A stretch of DNA of 40,075 nucleotides from CAYZHV01 sp046541355 (GTDB taxonomy: Bacteria > Spirochaetota > Spirochaetia > DSM-27196 > Alkalispirochaetaceae). Shown here piece after piece: positions 15,799-23,905 of the stretch. The DNA lies in the NCBI GenBank assembly GCA_046541355.1, contig JBKHDM010000018.1, forward strand, positions 1 to 40,075, in the 5' to 3' direction. The first letter of the stretch is position 1; every line of letters starts with the position of its first letter. The notes under the pieces were generated by a model, which saw only the letters and a list, made by a program, of their open reading frames with translations, was not told the DNA's origin and ran no database searches. The translations under genes and the position numbers were made by a program.

Positions 15799-16716
15799 AT
15801 GAGTCGAAGCAAAACAGTGAACAACGCGATCTTCGCCGGCCGCTGGTATCCTGAGGAGGAAGCCGCTCTGACCTGCGACCTCGAGGGATACCTCGCCAGG
15901 GCGGAGGGTCGTCCGGGAAAGGTGAGGGGCGCGGTGCTCCCCCACGCGGGCTTGAGCTACTCAGGCTACGGCATGGCCGACGCTTTCGCGAGCCTTCGGG
16001 ACGCCTGGGAGCGGGGGGCGGACACCCCGCCCCGGCGGGTGCTTCTGCTCTCTCCGAGCCACTATCATCCTCTCCCGGCGGACACCCTCACGGTGGAGAG
16101 CTTTGCCTCCCACCAGACACCGCTCGGCTCGATCCGGGGGGACCCGGAGTTCTGGGGCTCCGGGGAGGGTTTGCGCCCGGGCAACCGGGAGGTGGAGGAG
16201 GAACACGGGACGGAGCTCTTCTTTCCGTTTATCCGCCATATCCTGCCGGAGGAGACAACCCTCTCCCTGGGACTTGTCGCTCCCCTCTCCTCTCTCGAGA
16301 CGACCGAGCGCCTCGCCTCGTTGATCCTTGAGCGCCTCGAGAGACGGGACGAGCTCGACTCGACGCTTATCCTGGTGAGCAGCGACTTTACCCATTACGG
16401 GACGCGCTTTGACTACGCCCCCTTCGGGTCTGCCGCAACAGAGGATGACCTCCCCCGGCTGGAAGCCGCGGTCGAATCCGAGGACCGTCAGGTTGCGCAG
16501 ATGGCCGCCGCCTCTGATTCCGAGGCGCTCCTTCGCCGCTACGGGAGTCCGATTACCGTCTGCGGCCGCTATCCGATACTCTTAGGGGCGTCCCTGTTTC
16601 CACGGCTCGGGGCAACCGGTGAGCTGGTGCGCTACTACAACTCCAACAGCTTCGGCCCGAGGCGGGGGGAGTTTGTCTGCTACTGCTCTATCGTTTTTCT
16701 AAAGGACTCATCATGA
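15799..16716 (+). CDS. amrB: Memo-family protein, AmmeMemoRadiSam system protein B
   Basis: Protein of 305 aa. The Memo fold, related to extradiol dioxygenases, is recognised from LPHAGLSYSG (47-56), SPSHYHPL (85-92), HQTPLGSIRGDPEF (105-118), EEEHGTELFFPFI (133-145), SSDFTHYG (194-201) and VCGRYPI (254-260). His49, the His pair at 88/90 and Cys255 match the metal-binding His/His/Cys of human MEMO1. The bacterial function is not established. It is the first gene of a three-gene operon and overlaps the next as ATGA. ATG 15799 is chosen over the longer open frame because a promoter lies just upstream and the family starts with NAIFAGRWYP. Confidence 0.93.
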   Translation: MSRSKTVNNAIFAGRWYPEEEAALTCDLEGYLARAEGRPGKVRGAVLPHAGLSYSGYGMADAFASLRDAWERGADTPPRRVLLLSPSHYHPLPADTLTVESFASHQTPLGSIRGDPEFWGSGEGLRPGNREVEEEHGTELFFPFIRHILPEETTLSLGLVAPLSSLETTERLASLILERLERRDELDSTLILVSSDFTHYGTRFDYAPFGSAATEDDLPRLEAAVESEDRQVAQMAAASDSEALLRRYGSPITVCGRYPILLGASLFPRLGATGELVRYYNSNSFGPRRGEFVCYCSIVFLKDSS

Positions 16717-17351
16717 TTGTTGTCTCCCAACCCGACGCGACAGCCCTTCTCGACTACGGCGAGGCGTACCTCTCCGCTCTTGTTACCGGCTCCCCCCATC
16801 CGGCACCGCCGGAGATCCACCTTCTCGACCTCGATTACGGTTTGTTTGCCACCCTCCGGGGAAGGGAGGGAGCGCTGCGCGGCTGCATCGGCGAGTTTGC
16901 CGGCGCCGGCGGCCTGGGCATCCTTATCCCCCGGGTGATCCGGGACGCCGCCCTCGCCGACCCGCGGTTCGAACCGGTTGGCCCCGGGGAGCTCGGCGAG
17001 ATTACGCTGAGTCTCTCTCTCCTCTCGCCGATCGAGCCTGTCTCGAGCTACACCGAAATAGAGCTCGGCCGCCACGGTCTGCTCTTCACCCTTGGCGGAC
17101 GCAGAGCGCTCTTTCTGCCGGAGGTTGCCGGCGAGCAGGCGTGGGATCTGGTGACGACCCTGGAGATGCTTACCCGGAAAGCTGGAGCCCCGAGGGGGAG
17201 CTGGCGAAGCGGGCAGGCGCGGTTCGGCGTCTTCGAGACGGTCAGAATCAGTCGCCGAGACAGCTCTCGTTGCGCCGGGGTTCTCGTCGAGCCCTCGGGG
17301 CATCGACTGTCGGGATGCGCGGAGACCTGGGAGGAGCAGAGGGATGAGTGA
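16713..17351 (+). CDS. amrA: AMMECR1-domain protein, AmmeMemoRadiSam system protein A
   Basis: Protein of 212 aa. The AMMECR1 signature LRGCIG is at residues 55-60, preceded by GLFATLRGREGALRG and followed by IRDAALADPRF and a YTEIELGRHGLLF segment, all typical. The family is conserved from archaea to humans and its biochemical role is unknown. It overlaps Memo upstream by 4 bases and the radical SAM gene downstream by 8 bases, a tight coupling that argues for a complex or sequential action. The C-terminal 30 residues (CAGVLVEPSGHRLSGC) go beyond the usual domain end. Confidence 0.93.
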   Translation: MIVVSQPDATALLDYGEAYLSALVTGSPHPAPPEIHLLDLDYGLFATLRGREGALRGCIGEFAGAGGLGILIPRVIRDAALADPRFEPVGPGELGEITLSLSLLSPIEPVSSYTEIELGRHGLLFTLGGRRALFLPEVAGEQAWDLVTTLEMLTRKAGAPRGSWRSGQARFGVFETVRISRRDSSRCAGVLVEPSGHRLSGCAETWEEQRDE

Positions 17352-18324
17352 AACAGACCGGATCCGCTGCGATTTCTGCGAGCACCGTTGCAACCTCGCC
17401 GACGGGCAGACCGGCCGTTGCGCTATCCGCAGGCGGGAGGGAGACAGGATCGTTACGGTCAACTACGGAGAGCACGTCTCTCTCGCGGTCGATCCGATCG
17501 AGAAGAAGCCGCTCTACCACTTCTATCCCGGCGTCACTGCCCTGTCGAGCGCGCTGTTCGGATGTAATATGGGGTGCGAGTTCTGCCAGAACTACGCCAT
17601 CTCCCAACCTCGGTTCTTCGGCTCCCTCAAGACACGCTACATCGCTCCCGCAGATCTTGCCGGTGAGCTGCAGGCGGGGGGGCATCAGGTAGCGGCGTTT
17701 ACCTACAGTGAGCCGTCGGTCTGGCAGGACTACATGCTCGACGCCGCCGGGGAGGTTCGTCGGGCGGGGGGATCAAATGTGATGATAACAAACGGGTTTT
17801 TTACCCGGGAGTCCCTCCAACGCTTTCTGCCCCTGATCGACGCGTTCAACATAGATCTCAAAGGGGGCGAAGCGTTTTACCGGAGTATCTGCAAGACACC
17901 GATGGCTCCGGTTTTGAGAAATATCAGGGAGATCGCGGCGATGGAAGGGGAGCCGGTTCTGGAGGTGACGACGATGCTCCTCGAGGGCGTCCACACCGAA
18001 CAGGAGATCATGGAGCTCGCCGGCGCCCTCGATGAGGCGGGGGTCGCGGTCTGGCATCTGAGCTCCTTCAGGCCAACCTATAACATGGGCGACTGGGAAC
18101 CGACGAGTGAGACGTTTCTGGAGCGGATATACCGGCGGGCGAAAGCTGAGACAACAATCCCGTTCATCTACTGTTTCAGCCGCCGACATAGAGAGTATGA
18201 ACAGACCTTCTGTCCCAAGTGCGCTACACTCTGCATCGATCGACTGGGTTTCGAGGTTCGGGAGAACCGGCTGCGAGGGGGCTTGTGTCCCTCCTGCGCG
18301 ACGAAGCTCTACGGAAGGTTCTGA
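17344..18324 (+). CDS. amrS: AmmeMemoRadiSam system radical SAM enzyme
   Basis: Protein of 326 aa. The radical SAM cluster motif CNMGCEFC (C74, C78, C81; C-X3-C-X2-C) is canonical. Upstream is an extra Cys set C9, C12, C16 and C26 (CDFCEHRC...C) characteristic of this subfamily. The SAM-binding and partner motifs FTYSEPSVWQDYMLD, NGFFTRESL, IDLKGGEAFYRSIC and WHLSSFRPTYNM follow. The C-terminus adds a knuckle, C290-X2-C293 and C315-X2-C318, likely to bind zinc or a second cluster. The reaction catalysed is unknown. It is the last gene of the Memo-AMMECR1-radical SAM set. Confidence 0.95.
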   Translation: MSETDRIRCDFCEHRCNLADGQTGRCAIRRREGDRIVTVNYGEHVSLAVDPIEKKPLYHFYPGVTALSSALFGCNMGCEFCQNYAISQPRFFGSLKTRYIAPADLAGELQAGGHQVAAFTYSEPSVWQDYMLDAAGEVRRAGGSNVMITNGFFTRESLQRFLPLIDAFNIDLKGGEAFYRSICKTPMAPVLRNIREIAAMEGEPVLEVTTMLLEGVHTEQEIMELAGALDEAGVAVWHLSSFRPTYNMGDWEPTSETFLERIYRRAKAETTIPFIYCFSRRHREYEQTFCPKCATLCIDRLGFEVRENRLRGGLCPSCATKLYGRF

Positions 18325-18341
18325 GTAAGGAGCGGTAATAG

Positions 18342-18863
18342 ATGAAGCGAGCGATCCTGACCCTGACAGTTGCAACGATGGTTCTTCTCTTTGTGCCCGC
18401 CCCTGTTTCGGCGGACTCCTCCTTTTCCGCCCACATCGGAGGGAACTTCTTTCGTTACGACACCGCGTATCTAACCACGGGAGCGAACTATCTCAATGCG
18501 CTCCGGCCGGACCTCGAGCTCGATATCGGCGTCTTCTTCGGCATTGCCACCGAGGAGGACTCCGCCGGTGATACGGTCCCTCTCTTTCTGCTTCCCATCA
18601 ATCTCGGGCTCAACTTTCTCTTTCCCGGAGAGTCGGCGACCTTTCTCCTCGGCGCCGGTATTACCCCTGTTTTCGACTTTGACGAGGAGGAGTCCCGGTT
18701 CTACATGGGGCCTTACCTCGCCGGAGGTGTACGCCTCCAGGTCCATCCTGTGATGAGCTGGTTTGTCCAGGCGCAGCAGGACCTCCTCATTGGTGGAGAT
18801 GATTGGATCAACACCGCCACCCGGCTGACCACGGGCATCAACTTTACCCTTGGCGAGTACTGA
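18342..18863 (+). CDS. Small outer-membrane beta-barrel-like protein
   Basis: Protein of 173 aa with a clear signal peptide (MKRAILTLTVATMVLLFVPAPVSA). The mature chain alternates short amphipathic strands and turns (SFSAHIGGNFFRYD, LELDIGVFFGIAT, LPINLGLNFLF, FLLGAGITPVF, GPYLAGGVRLQV, WFVQAQQDLLI) and ends in the aromatic TGINFTLGEY, as in eight-stranded barrels such as OmpW/OmpX. No specific family is recognised. It starts 17 bases after the radical SAM gene with AAGGAG about 9 bases before ATG, so it may be co-transcribed with the AmmeMemoRadiSam operon. Confidence 0.75.
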   Translation: MKRAILTLTVATMVLLFVPAPVSADSSFSAHIGGNFFRYDTAYLTTGANYLNALRPDLELDIGVFFGIATEEDSAGDTVPLFLLPINLGLNFLFPGESATFLLGAGITPVFDFDEEESRFYMGPYLAGGVRLQVHPVMSWFVQAQQDLLIGGDDWINTATRLTTGINFTLGEY

Positions 18864-19602
18864 GGGGCGCTGCGGGCCGATAGCCTACACTGTCGAGGGG
18901 CGTCGCCGTCGGACGGTGGCGATACAGGTGTCCCGGGACGGTCGGGTCCGGGTGCTCGCACCCCGGCGGATGCCGCGAGGGGCGATTGACGCTTTTGTCC
19001 GGGGCAGACGCTTCTGGATCGAGGCGAAGCTCGCCGAGTTTGCCCGACTTCCGCGGGTCGAGCCGATAAGCCTGGCCGAGGGCGCCGCTCTTCCCTATCT
19101 CGGTTCCACCGTTACCCTCACGCTTGTCTCCGGCCGGGGTGAGGTGACCCTCACCGAGGAGGGCACGCTCCGGGTGGCGCTGCGTTGCGACGCGGGAAGC
19201 TCCGCGGTCCATCGCAGGATAAACGGCTGGTACCTCGGCGAGTGCCGGCGTCTGTGCATCGAGATCGCCTCGGAGCTTGCTCCCCGAGCCCGGCAGCTCG
19301 GCATCCCCGCCCTTCGGGGAGTCGAGAGCAGGCGGATGCGGCGGCGCTGGGGTAGCTGTCTGGCGGATGGCCGCATTATTTTGAACAGTGAGCTCCTCGC
19401 GGCGCCCCGGGAGTGTATCGCCTACGTGGTGGGCCACGAGCTCTGCCACCTCCGGGAGGCGAACCACGGGCCCCGGTTTTACGCGCTGATGAGCGCCCTG
19501 GTTCCCGAGTGGAAGGCGCTGCGCCGCAGGCTCAACGAGGAGGCTCCCCTCGGCTTTCTCGAGCCCCCGGGGAGGGGTGGTGTCGAGGGGGCGGGGCGGT
19601 AG
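18850..19602 (+). CDS. YgjP-type (DUF45) zinc metallopeptidase
   Basis: Protein of 250 aa. The zinc motif HELCH (196-200) with a third ligand His206 in ANHGPRFY and the invariant RRRWGSC (164-170) define the YgjP/SprT-like DUF45 family. The N-terminal RRTVAIQVSRDGRVRVLAPRRM and RRFWIEAKL also fit. Substrates are unknown in bacteria; the fold is that of a small gluzincin-type protease. The start is read as TTG 18850, overlapping the barrel gene by 14 bases, because the conserved N-terminus needs nearly all of this frame. No good ribosome site is seen, so coupling to the preceding gene is likely. Confidence 0.85.
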   Translation: MASTEGRCGPIAYTVEGRRRRTVAIQVSRDGRVRVLAPRRMPRGAIDAFVRGRRFWIEAKLAEFARLPRVEPISLAEGAALPYLGSTVTLTLVSGRGEVTLTEEGTLRVALRCDAGSSAVHRRINGWYLGECRRLCIEIASELAPRARQLGIPALRGVESRRMRRRWGSCLADGRIILNSELLAAPRECIAYVVGHELCHLREANHGPRFYALMSALVPEWKALRRRLNEEAPLGFLEPPGRGGVEGAGR

Positions 19603-19717
19603 CGTCGGGTCGTCTCCCGCGGCCGACGGGGTCGTTACTCGGGCGGCCCTCCTCCGGCAGGCGCCCCGCGGCCCTATCGCCCTGGGAGCGGCCGGCGCCC
19701 GGTAGCCGCACGCTCGG

Positions 19718-19743
19718 TCAAACTCACTACTCAAACTCACTAC
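19718..19743. repeat. 13-bp direct repeat, two perfect tandem copies, directly before a ribosome site
   Basis: TCAAACTCACTAC occurs at 19718-19730 and 19731-19743. The second copy abuts AAGGAGG (19744-19750), the ribosome site of the transaldolase-family gene. The rest of the 156-bp gap is GC-rich without clear signals. Confidence 0.9.
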
Positions 19744-19758
19744 AAGGAGGGGTCTGTT

Positions 19759-20988
19759 TTGATTTCAGAGAGACTTCAGCAGGATATTCAAACGTTTATT
19801 ACCACCGGAGTTCGGGAGGAACCGTGCGAGGGCTCCCCGGTACTCCTCTGGGACAACCTCCGCTCCCTCGGTACCGAGTTGTGGCTCGACACCGGGGATA
19901 TGGAGGCAGCCGCGGCGGAGTGGAGCCCGGCGTTTACCGCCCTCACTACCAACAACACCCTCTTGAACCGGGAGGTACAGAAAGGGATCTATGACGAGCT
20001 CATCCGGGAGGGGGCAACGCTCCTGTCTGAGTTGCCCCTGGAGGATAAGGTCCTCGAGCTCTCCTTTATCCTCAACGCGAGGCACGGTCTGCGCCTGGCA
20101 GAGCGGTTCGGCACCAGGGTGAGCGTAGAGCTCCACACGGATCTCTCCCGGGACGTGGAGGGTATTGTTCATTACGGAGAACGGTTCCACCAGATCGCCC
20201 CGGAGGCGTTTATCGTCAAGGTCCCCTTTACGGCGGACGGGCTGATCGGGGCGAGGAAACTCCGGGAGCGGGGAATCGAGGTCAATCTGACCCTCGGGTT
20301 CAGCGCGCGGCAGAACGTCTTTGCCGCCGAGATCGCCCGGCCGAACTACGTCAACGTCTTTCTCGGGCGGCTGAACGCCGTGGTGGCGGACAACCGCCTC
20401 GGAAGCGGCGAAAACGTCGGGGAGCGTACCACTCTCGCAAGCCAGGAGGCGGTGGCCGGCGCGTCGGTGGGTAAGCGTGAGCCGGTGCGTCAGATCGCCG
20501 CGAGCATGCGCGACGGGGGACAGGTGGCGAGCCTTGCGGGTACCGACGTCTTTACCATGCCGGTAAAGGTTGCCTCCGACGCCCGACAGCGGCTTTCGCC
20601 TCCCCTGCAGACGATGCGGGAGGCTGAGTATCCGGTCGCCCTCTACTCCGGGGTTGATGCGGACGTGGTGGGGATCGAGCGACTCTGGAGTGTCCAGGCC
20701 GAGGAGGTACAACTCGCCCGCGCCCTCGGCGAGCGACCGCCGGAGCGGGGAGAGGCTGTCGTCACAGCGTGTGAGGGAGCGGGTATCGGAGATCTCTTTC
20801 CCAGGATGAGCGACGGAGAGCTCTCTCAGATCGCCTCGGACGGCAAGATCCCCCGCTTCAGCCGCTGGAGCGGCCGGGTTGCAGAGAGGAGTCTCGCCCT
20901 CGACTCCCTGATGAATCTCTCGGGACTCGCGAGCTTCAGCGCAGACCAGGAGGCCCTCGATGACCGGATCCGCAGCCAGCTCGGATAA
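19759..20988 (+). CDS. Transaldolase-family protein, long form
   Basis: Protein of 409 aa. The transaldolase barrel is seen in LGTELWLDTGDMEA, ALTTNNTLLN (61-70), VSVELHTDLSRD and FIVKVPFTADGLIGARKLRERGIEVNLTLGFS (151-182), where Lys154 in KVPFT is the Schiff-base residue. The Q/N-rich FSARQNVFAAEIARPNYVNVFLGRLN follows. Transaldolases move dihydroxyacetone units in the pentose phosphate pathway; short relatives act as fructose-6-phosphate aldolases. The length exceeds both common forms (about 220 and 320 aa) because of an extended C-terminus. The start is TTG 19759, supported by AAGGAGG 8 bases upstream. Confidence 0.82.
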   Translation: MISERLQQDIQTFITTGVREEPCEGSPVLLWDNLRSLGTELWLDTGDMEAAAAEWSPAFTALTTNNTLLNREVQKGIYDELIREGATLLSELPLEDKVLELSFILNARHGLRLAERFGTRVSVELHTDLSRDVEGIVHYGERFHQIAPEAFIVKVPFTADGLIGARKLRERGIEVNLTLGFSARQNVFAAEIARPNYVNVFLGRLNAVVADNRLGSGENVGERTTLASQEAVAGASVGKREPVRQIAASMRDGGQVASLAGTDVFTMPVKVASDARQRLSPPLQTMREAEYPVALYSGVDADVVGIERLWSVQAEEVQLARALGERPPERGEAVVTACEGAGIGDLFPRMSDGELSQIASDGKIPRFSRWSGRVAERSLALDSLMNLSGLASFSADQEALDDRIRSQLG

Positions 20989-20996
20989 TCGACGGA

Positions 20997-21026
20997 GCTG
21001 ACCACCCCGGCGCTGACCACCCCGGC
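20997..21026. repeat. 15-bp direct repeat, two perfect tandem copies
   Basis: GCTGACCACCCCGGC at 20997-21011 and 21012-21026, beginning 8 bases after the transaldolase-family stop codon. Confidence 0.9.
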
Positions 21027-21059
21027 GCGCCAACGTTCCGACATGGAAAGGAAGAAGAC

Positions 21060-21099
21060 AAAAAAAACCCCTCAGGAAAGGAGGTAGAAAACCTGAGGG
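21060..21099 (-). terminator. Strong intrinsic terminator on the minus strand
   Basis: On the minus strand CCCCTCAGG (21099-21091) pairs with CCTGAGGGG (21075-21067) across a 15-base loop and is followed by seven Ts (21066-21060). It would end transcripts coming from corC or from the non-coding stretch before it. The loop contains TACCTCCTT, complementary to an upstream AAGGAGGTA. Confidence 0.8.
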
Positions 21100-21276
21100 G
21101 AAACCCAAAAGTGGAACCACAAGGTGGCTGTTTTGCGAGGCCCCGGTAACACCGTACGCCTTGCTGTCGGTCGCAGTAAGAATGTACCTCCTTCGACGGG
21201 TAATGACAAGATGTAATCGATTAAGTTCAGCGAAATTTTCAGACTGATGCAACTGTGTTGCAATGTTCCGCCGGAC
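21060..21276 (-). ncRNA. Candidate small RNA or regulatory 3' region after corC
   Basis: About 215 bases between the corC stop and the terminator are clearly less GC-rich than the surroundings and have no convincing gene. They contain a TGCAAC-ACA-GTTGCA hairpin near 21246-21262, a perfect ribosome-site-like AAGGAGGTA (21193-21185) with no start codon at the right distance, and the terminator whose loop is complementary to it over at least 9 bases. No known RNA family is recognised, and no strong separate promoter is seen. Confidence 0.3.
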
Positions 21277-22527
21277 CTACTCCTCCTTCGTTGATCGGGG
21301 AGGGCGCTCGTACTGGACGTGAAGGATTCGGTTTTGCTCGATCCCGGTGATGGTAAAGCTCCCGGCAGGGCTCTCTATCCGCTCGCCCTGCTCGGGTATC
21401 CGGCCGATTACATGGACGAGATAGCCCCCGAGGGTCTGGACGTGGCGGTCGGTCTCCAGCTCACTGTGGAGAAAGTCGTTGAGGACGTGGATCGGAATGT
21501 CTGCGCGGATCATGTAACGGTCGTGGCCGAGGTGGGTGATCTTTGCCCGCTCCCGGGTCTCGTTCTCGTCATAGATCTCCCCGAAAATCTCCTCCACGAT
21601 ATCCTCAATGGTGACAATCCCCGCCAGACCGCCGTACTCGTCGAGGACGATGGCGAGGTTGAGTTTTTCCTGGAGGAGCTGGGTAAGCATCGCCTGGATG
21701 TTGCGCTGTTCAGGGACAAAAACCGGGGGAATCATGATCTCCTTGAGCTGGAGGTCCGGGTTGTCCACCTGCTTCATTAAATCCTTTGCCAGGACCACCC
21801 CGACGATACGCTCGGGGTCGCCGTCATAGATCGGAATCCGGGCGTAACCGGTCTCGGAGACCTCCGGGATCGCCTCCCCGACGGTGGTGTTTTTGTCGAG
21901 GCTGAAGACCTGGGTGCGGTGGGTCATGATCGCCCCGACCTCGAGATCCTTGAAGCGGAAAACGCTCTTGAGCATTTTAGAGCGGAAGCCCTCGATAATC
22001 CCGGTCGCCTCCGCCCTCTTGAGCATGTGGAGGATACTCTCCTGGGTGATCGTCGCTCGCCGGGTCCCTCCGGTGAGGCGGGTAAACATCTCGGCGATGG
22101 AGGCGATAAACCAGACCACGGGCTTGAGGATGATCGAGAGAAAGAGAATGAGAGGGGCGGTGTAGAGGGAGACGGTCTCGTTGTGGCTTATGGCGAGCTG
22201 CTTCGGCACCACCTCGCCGAAGATGAGGACCAGGAGGGTGAGAATACCGGTGGTATAGCCGAGAGCGCCGCTGCCGAAGATTTCGATAGTAATGCTGCTT
22301 GCGAGAACCGAGGCTCCGATGTTGACCAGGTTATTGCCGATGAGGACCGTGGTCAGCAGGATCTGAGGCTCGGAGGTGAGGTGGGCGACCTGTCTGCCAC
22401 CGCGCCCACGAGTCGTCCGGATACGCTCGACGTCGGCGGAGGACAGGGAGGTAAAAGCGGTTTCGGATCCGGAAAAGACACCCGACAAGAGTAGCGCCAC
22501 ACCGAGAAGGACGAAGGAAAACAGCAT
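21277..22527 (-). CDS. CorC/HlyC-type membrane protein with CNNM and CBS domains
   Basis: About 416 aa. Residues 1-170 are the CNNM (DUF21) membrane domain with LLSGVFSGSETAFTSLSSADVERIR and LLTTVLIGNNLVNIGASVLAS. Next comes a CBS pair starting at VGAIMTHRTQVFSL and containing YARIPIYDGDPERIVGVVLAKDLM and LAIVLDEYGGLAGIVTIEDIVEEIFGEI. The C-terminal CorC_HlyC domain includes RYMIRADIPIHVLNDFLH and HVQTLGGYLVHVIGRIPEQGE. Family members are implicated in Mg2+ or Co2+ export and homeostasis; the old label haemolysin is misleading. ATG 22527 is preferred to ATG 22557 because GGAGAAGG lies just upstream. Confidence 0.92.
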   Translation of the reverse strand: MLFSFVLLGVALLLSGVFSGSETAFTSLSSADVERIRTTRGRGGRQVAHLTSEPQILLTTVLIGNNLVNIGASVLASSITIEIFGSGALGYTTGILTLLVLIFGEVVPKQLAISHNETVSLYTAPLILFLSIILKPVVWFIASIAEMFTRLTGGTRRATITQESILHMLKRAEATGIIEGFRSKMLKSVFRFKDLEVGAIMTHRTQVFSLDKNTTVGEAIPEVSETGYARIPIYDGDPERIVGVVLAKDLMKQVDNPDLQLKEIMIPPVFVPEQRNIQAMLTQLLQEKLNLAIVLDEYGGLAGIVTIEDIVEEIFGEIYDENETRERAKITHLGHDRYMIRADIPIHVLNDFLHSELETDRHVQTLGGYLVHVIGRIPEQGERIESPAGSFTITGIEQNRILHVQYERPPRSTKEE

Positions 22528-22662
22528 AGCTACCTTCTCCACCCCCGGTGGCGGCATATGTCAGGCGGGCCGGAGTCTTCGTTCACAGCCTGCATATGCT
22601 ACTCGGAGCCCGAGAAAATGGCAACGGCAGAGGGGCGTAGTATCTCCGCCGGCAGTATGTGC

Positions 22663-22685
22663 AAAAAAAAAAGAGGCGACCCCTC
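22663..22685 (-). terminator. Intrinsic terminator of thioredoxin gene
   Basis: On the minus strand a short GAGG-GGTCG-CCTC hairpin (22685-22673) is followed by ten consecutive Ts (22672-22663), 36 bases after the trxA stop. Confidence 0.7.
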
Positions 22686-22720
22686 CGGATTGCCCCTCGT
22701 CTTTGGTCTCGGGGAAAAGC

Positions 22721-23083
22721 TCAGGCAGTTTCTACCTTGAGAACCTCCCGCATCGCCTGGAGCATCGCGTCCTTCGGCAGGGCTCCCTGGGCCATCTGAG
22801 GCTTATCGTCCACGGGCACAAAAAGCAGGGAGGGAATGCTCTGGATACCGAAGGCCATGGCAAGCTCCTGCTCCTGGTCGGTATCGATCTTGTACACGTG
22901 AACCTTGTCCCCGTACTCCTGGTCGATCTCCTCAAGAATCGGGGCGACCATCTTGCAGGGTCCGCACCAATCGGCGTAGAAGTCAATAATCGCGGGCTTA
23001 TCCCCTTCGTATTTCCACTCTTTGTTCTCTTCGAAGTTGAACACCTTCTGAAGGAAGGCGTCTTTGGTCAGCTGTTCCGGCAT
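22721..23083 (-). CDS. trxA: Thioredoxin
   Basis: Protein of 120 aa. The active site WCGPC is at residues 39-43 within AIIDFYADWCGPCKMVAPIL, and the cis-proline is Pro84 in SIPSLLF. The N-terminal extension FNFEENKEWKYEGDKP is a version seen in spirochaetes and Bacteroidetes. It reduces disulphides in cytoplasmic proteins with electrons from thioredoxin reductase. ATG 23083 is preceded by AAGGAG at 7 bases. The 75-bp upstream region is AT-rich with several -10-like boxes (for example TTTACA, 17 bp, TAATTT), so it is probably transcribed on its own and ends at its own terminator. Confidence 0.96.
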   Translation of the reverse strand: MPEQLTKDAFLQKVFNFEENKEWKYEGDKPAIIDFYADWCGPCKMVAPILEEIDQEYGDKVHVYKIDTDQEQELAMAFGIQSIPSLLFVPVDDKPQMAQGALPKDAMLQAMREVLKVETA

Positions 23084-23158
23084 ATAGTTGCTCCTTGTAT
23101 GCTCATATTAAAAAATCTATATAGAGAAATTATCAAAACAATGGGGAGATGTAAAGTC

Positions 23159-23905
23159 CTACCCCTCATTAAATCGGATATCCCCGAAACCCGCCTCGGT
23201 GAGCAGTGCTCCGATAAACCGTCTCGCCTGCTCCTGCGCCTCCTCGAGTATACCCTCCCGGATGGTTCTTCTCGTCGCGACCTCGCCTGCTAACGAGGAT
23301 ATCTCACGCCACTCTTGCGCGTCGACCCTCGCCGGCGGGTAGGGGTAGTTCTCACTGCTGAGGTCCTCGAGGACGACATCAACCACCGAGGCCCGCGGGA
23401 GGGAGACGATCACACGACTCTCCTCCGGCGGCAGCGACTCCGGGAAGGACGTCTGCGGGTCGAGAGGCTCAAGGCGAAACACCCCTTCCAGTTCGCCGGA
23501 AAGATCGTATCCCGCCCGCACCCGAGCGGTGACAACCACAAATGACTCTCCCTGCGGGGTTGTTGGAAAGCCGATATCCCAGGCGAGGTTATACGCTCTG
23601 AGGAACGCGAGCTCCTCGTCGGTGAGAATCTCCTCGGGTGTGCCGCTCTCCCCGGCGAGGCGGTCAAAGATCCCCTCGAGGGTGAGACCGGGGGTGTAGA
23701 AGTCGTGGGGAAAGACCATCCGGTATACGTACTCCACGGTCTGGAGATCGAGGATGTCGTTCATCTCCGCGAGGAGCTCCCGGCTCGAAAAGGTACGCTC
23801 CTCCTCGATAAGCAGCCCCCGAAGGGGCGGGAGGAAGAGGAACCCGGCGGCGGCGGCGAGGAGGGTCAGGGTAAGCGTAATGGTGACGGTCGTCGTGAGC
23901 TTCAC
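23159..23905 (-). CDS. DUF4230-like membrane-anchored protein (paralogue 1)
   Basis: Protein of 248 aa with an N-terminal hydrophobic segment (TVTITLTLTLLAAAAGFLFL) that is a signal anchor or signal peptide. The region DILDLQTVEYVYRMVFPHDF matches LHTVEYVYRDVVYFGEQEYL of the upstream gene, and both end in a helical segment with AREEGILxxAxExAR...LxxLxExAGF. This pattern fits the DUF4230 family, whose function is unknown. It overlaps its partner as ATGA, so the two are a duplicated, co-translated pair. Confidence 0.6.
   Translation of the reverse strand: MKLTTTVTITLTLTLLAAAAGFLFLPPLRGLLIEEERTFSSRELLAEMNDILDLQTVEYVYRMVFPHDFYTPGLTLEGIFDRLAGESGTPEEILTDEELAFLRAYNLAWDIGFPTTPQGESFVVVTARVRAGYDLSGELEGVFRLEPLDPQTSFPESLPPEESRVIVSLPRASVVDVVLEDLSSENYPYPPARVDAQEWREISSLAGEVATRRTIREGILEEAQEQARRFIGALLTEAGFGDIRFNEG

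Noticed and set aside
21072..21263. 63-codon minus-strand frame in the gap after corC
   Set aside because: Composition is not protein-like, and the AAGGAGGTA inside it is not placed before a start codon; an RNA element is a better explanation.
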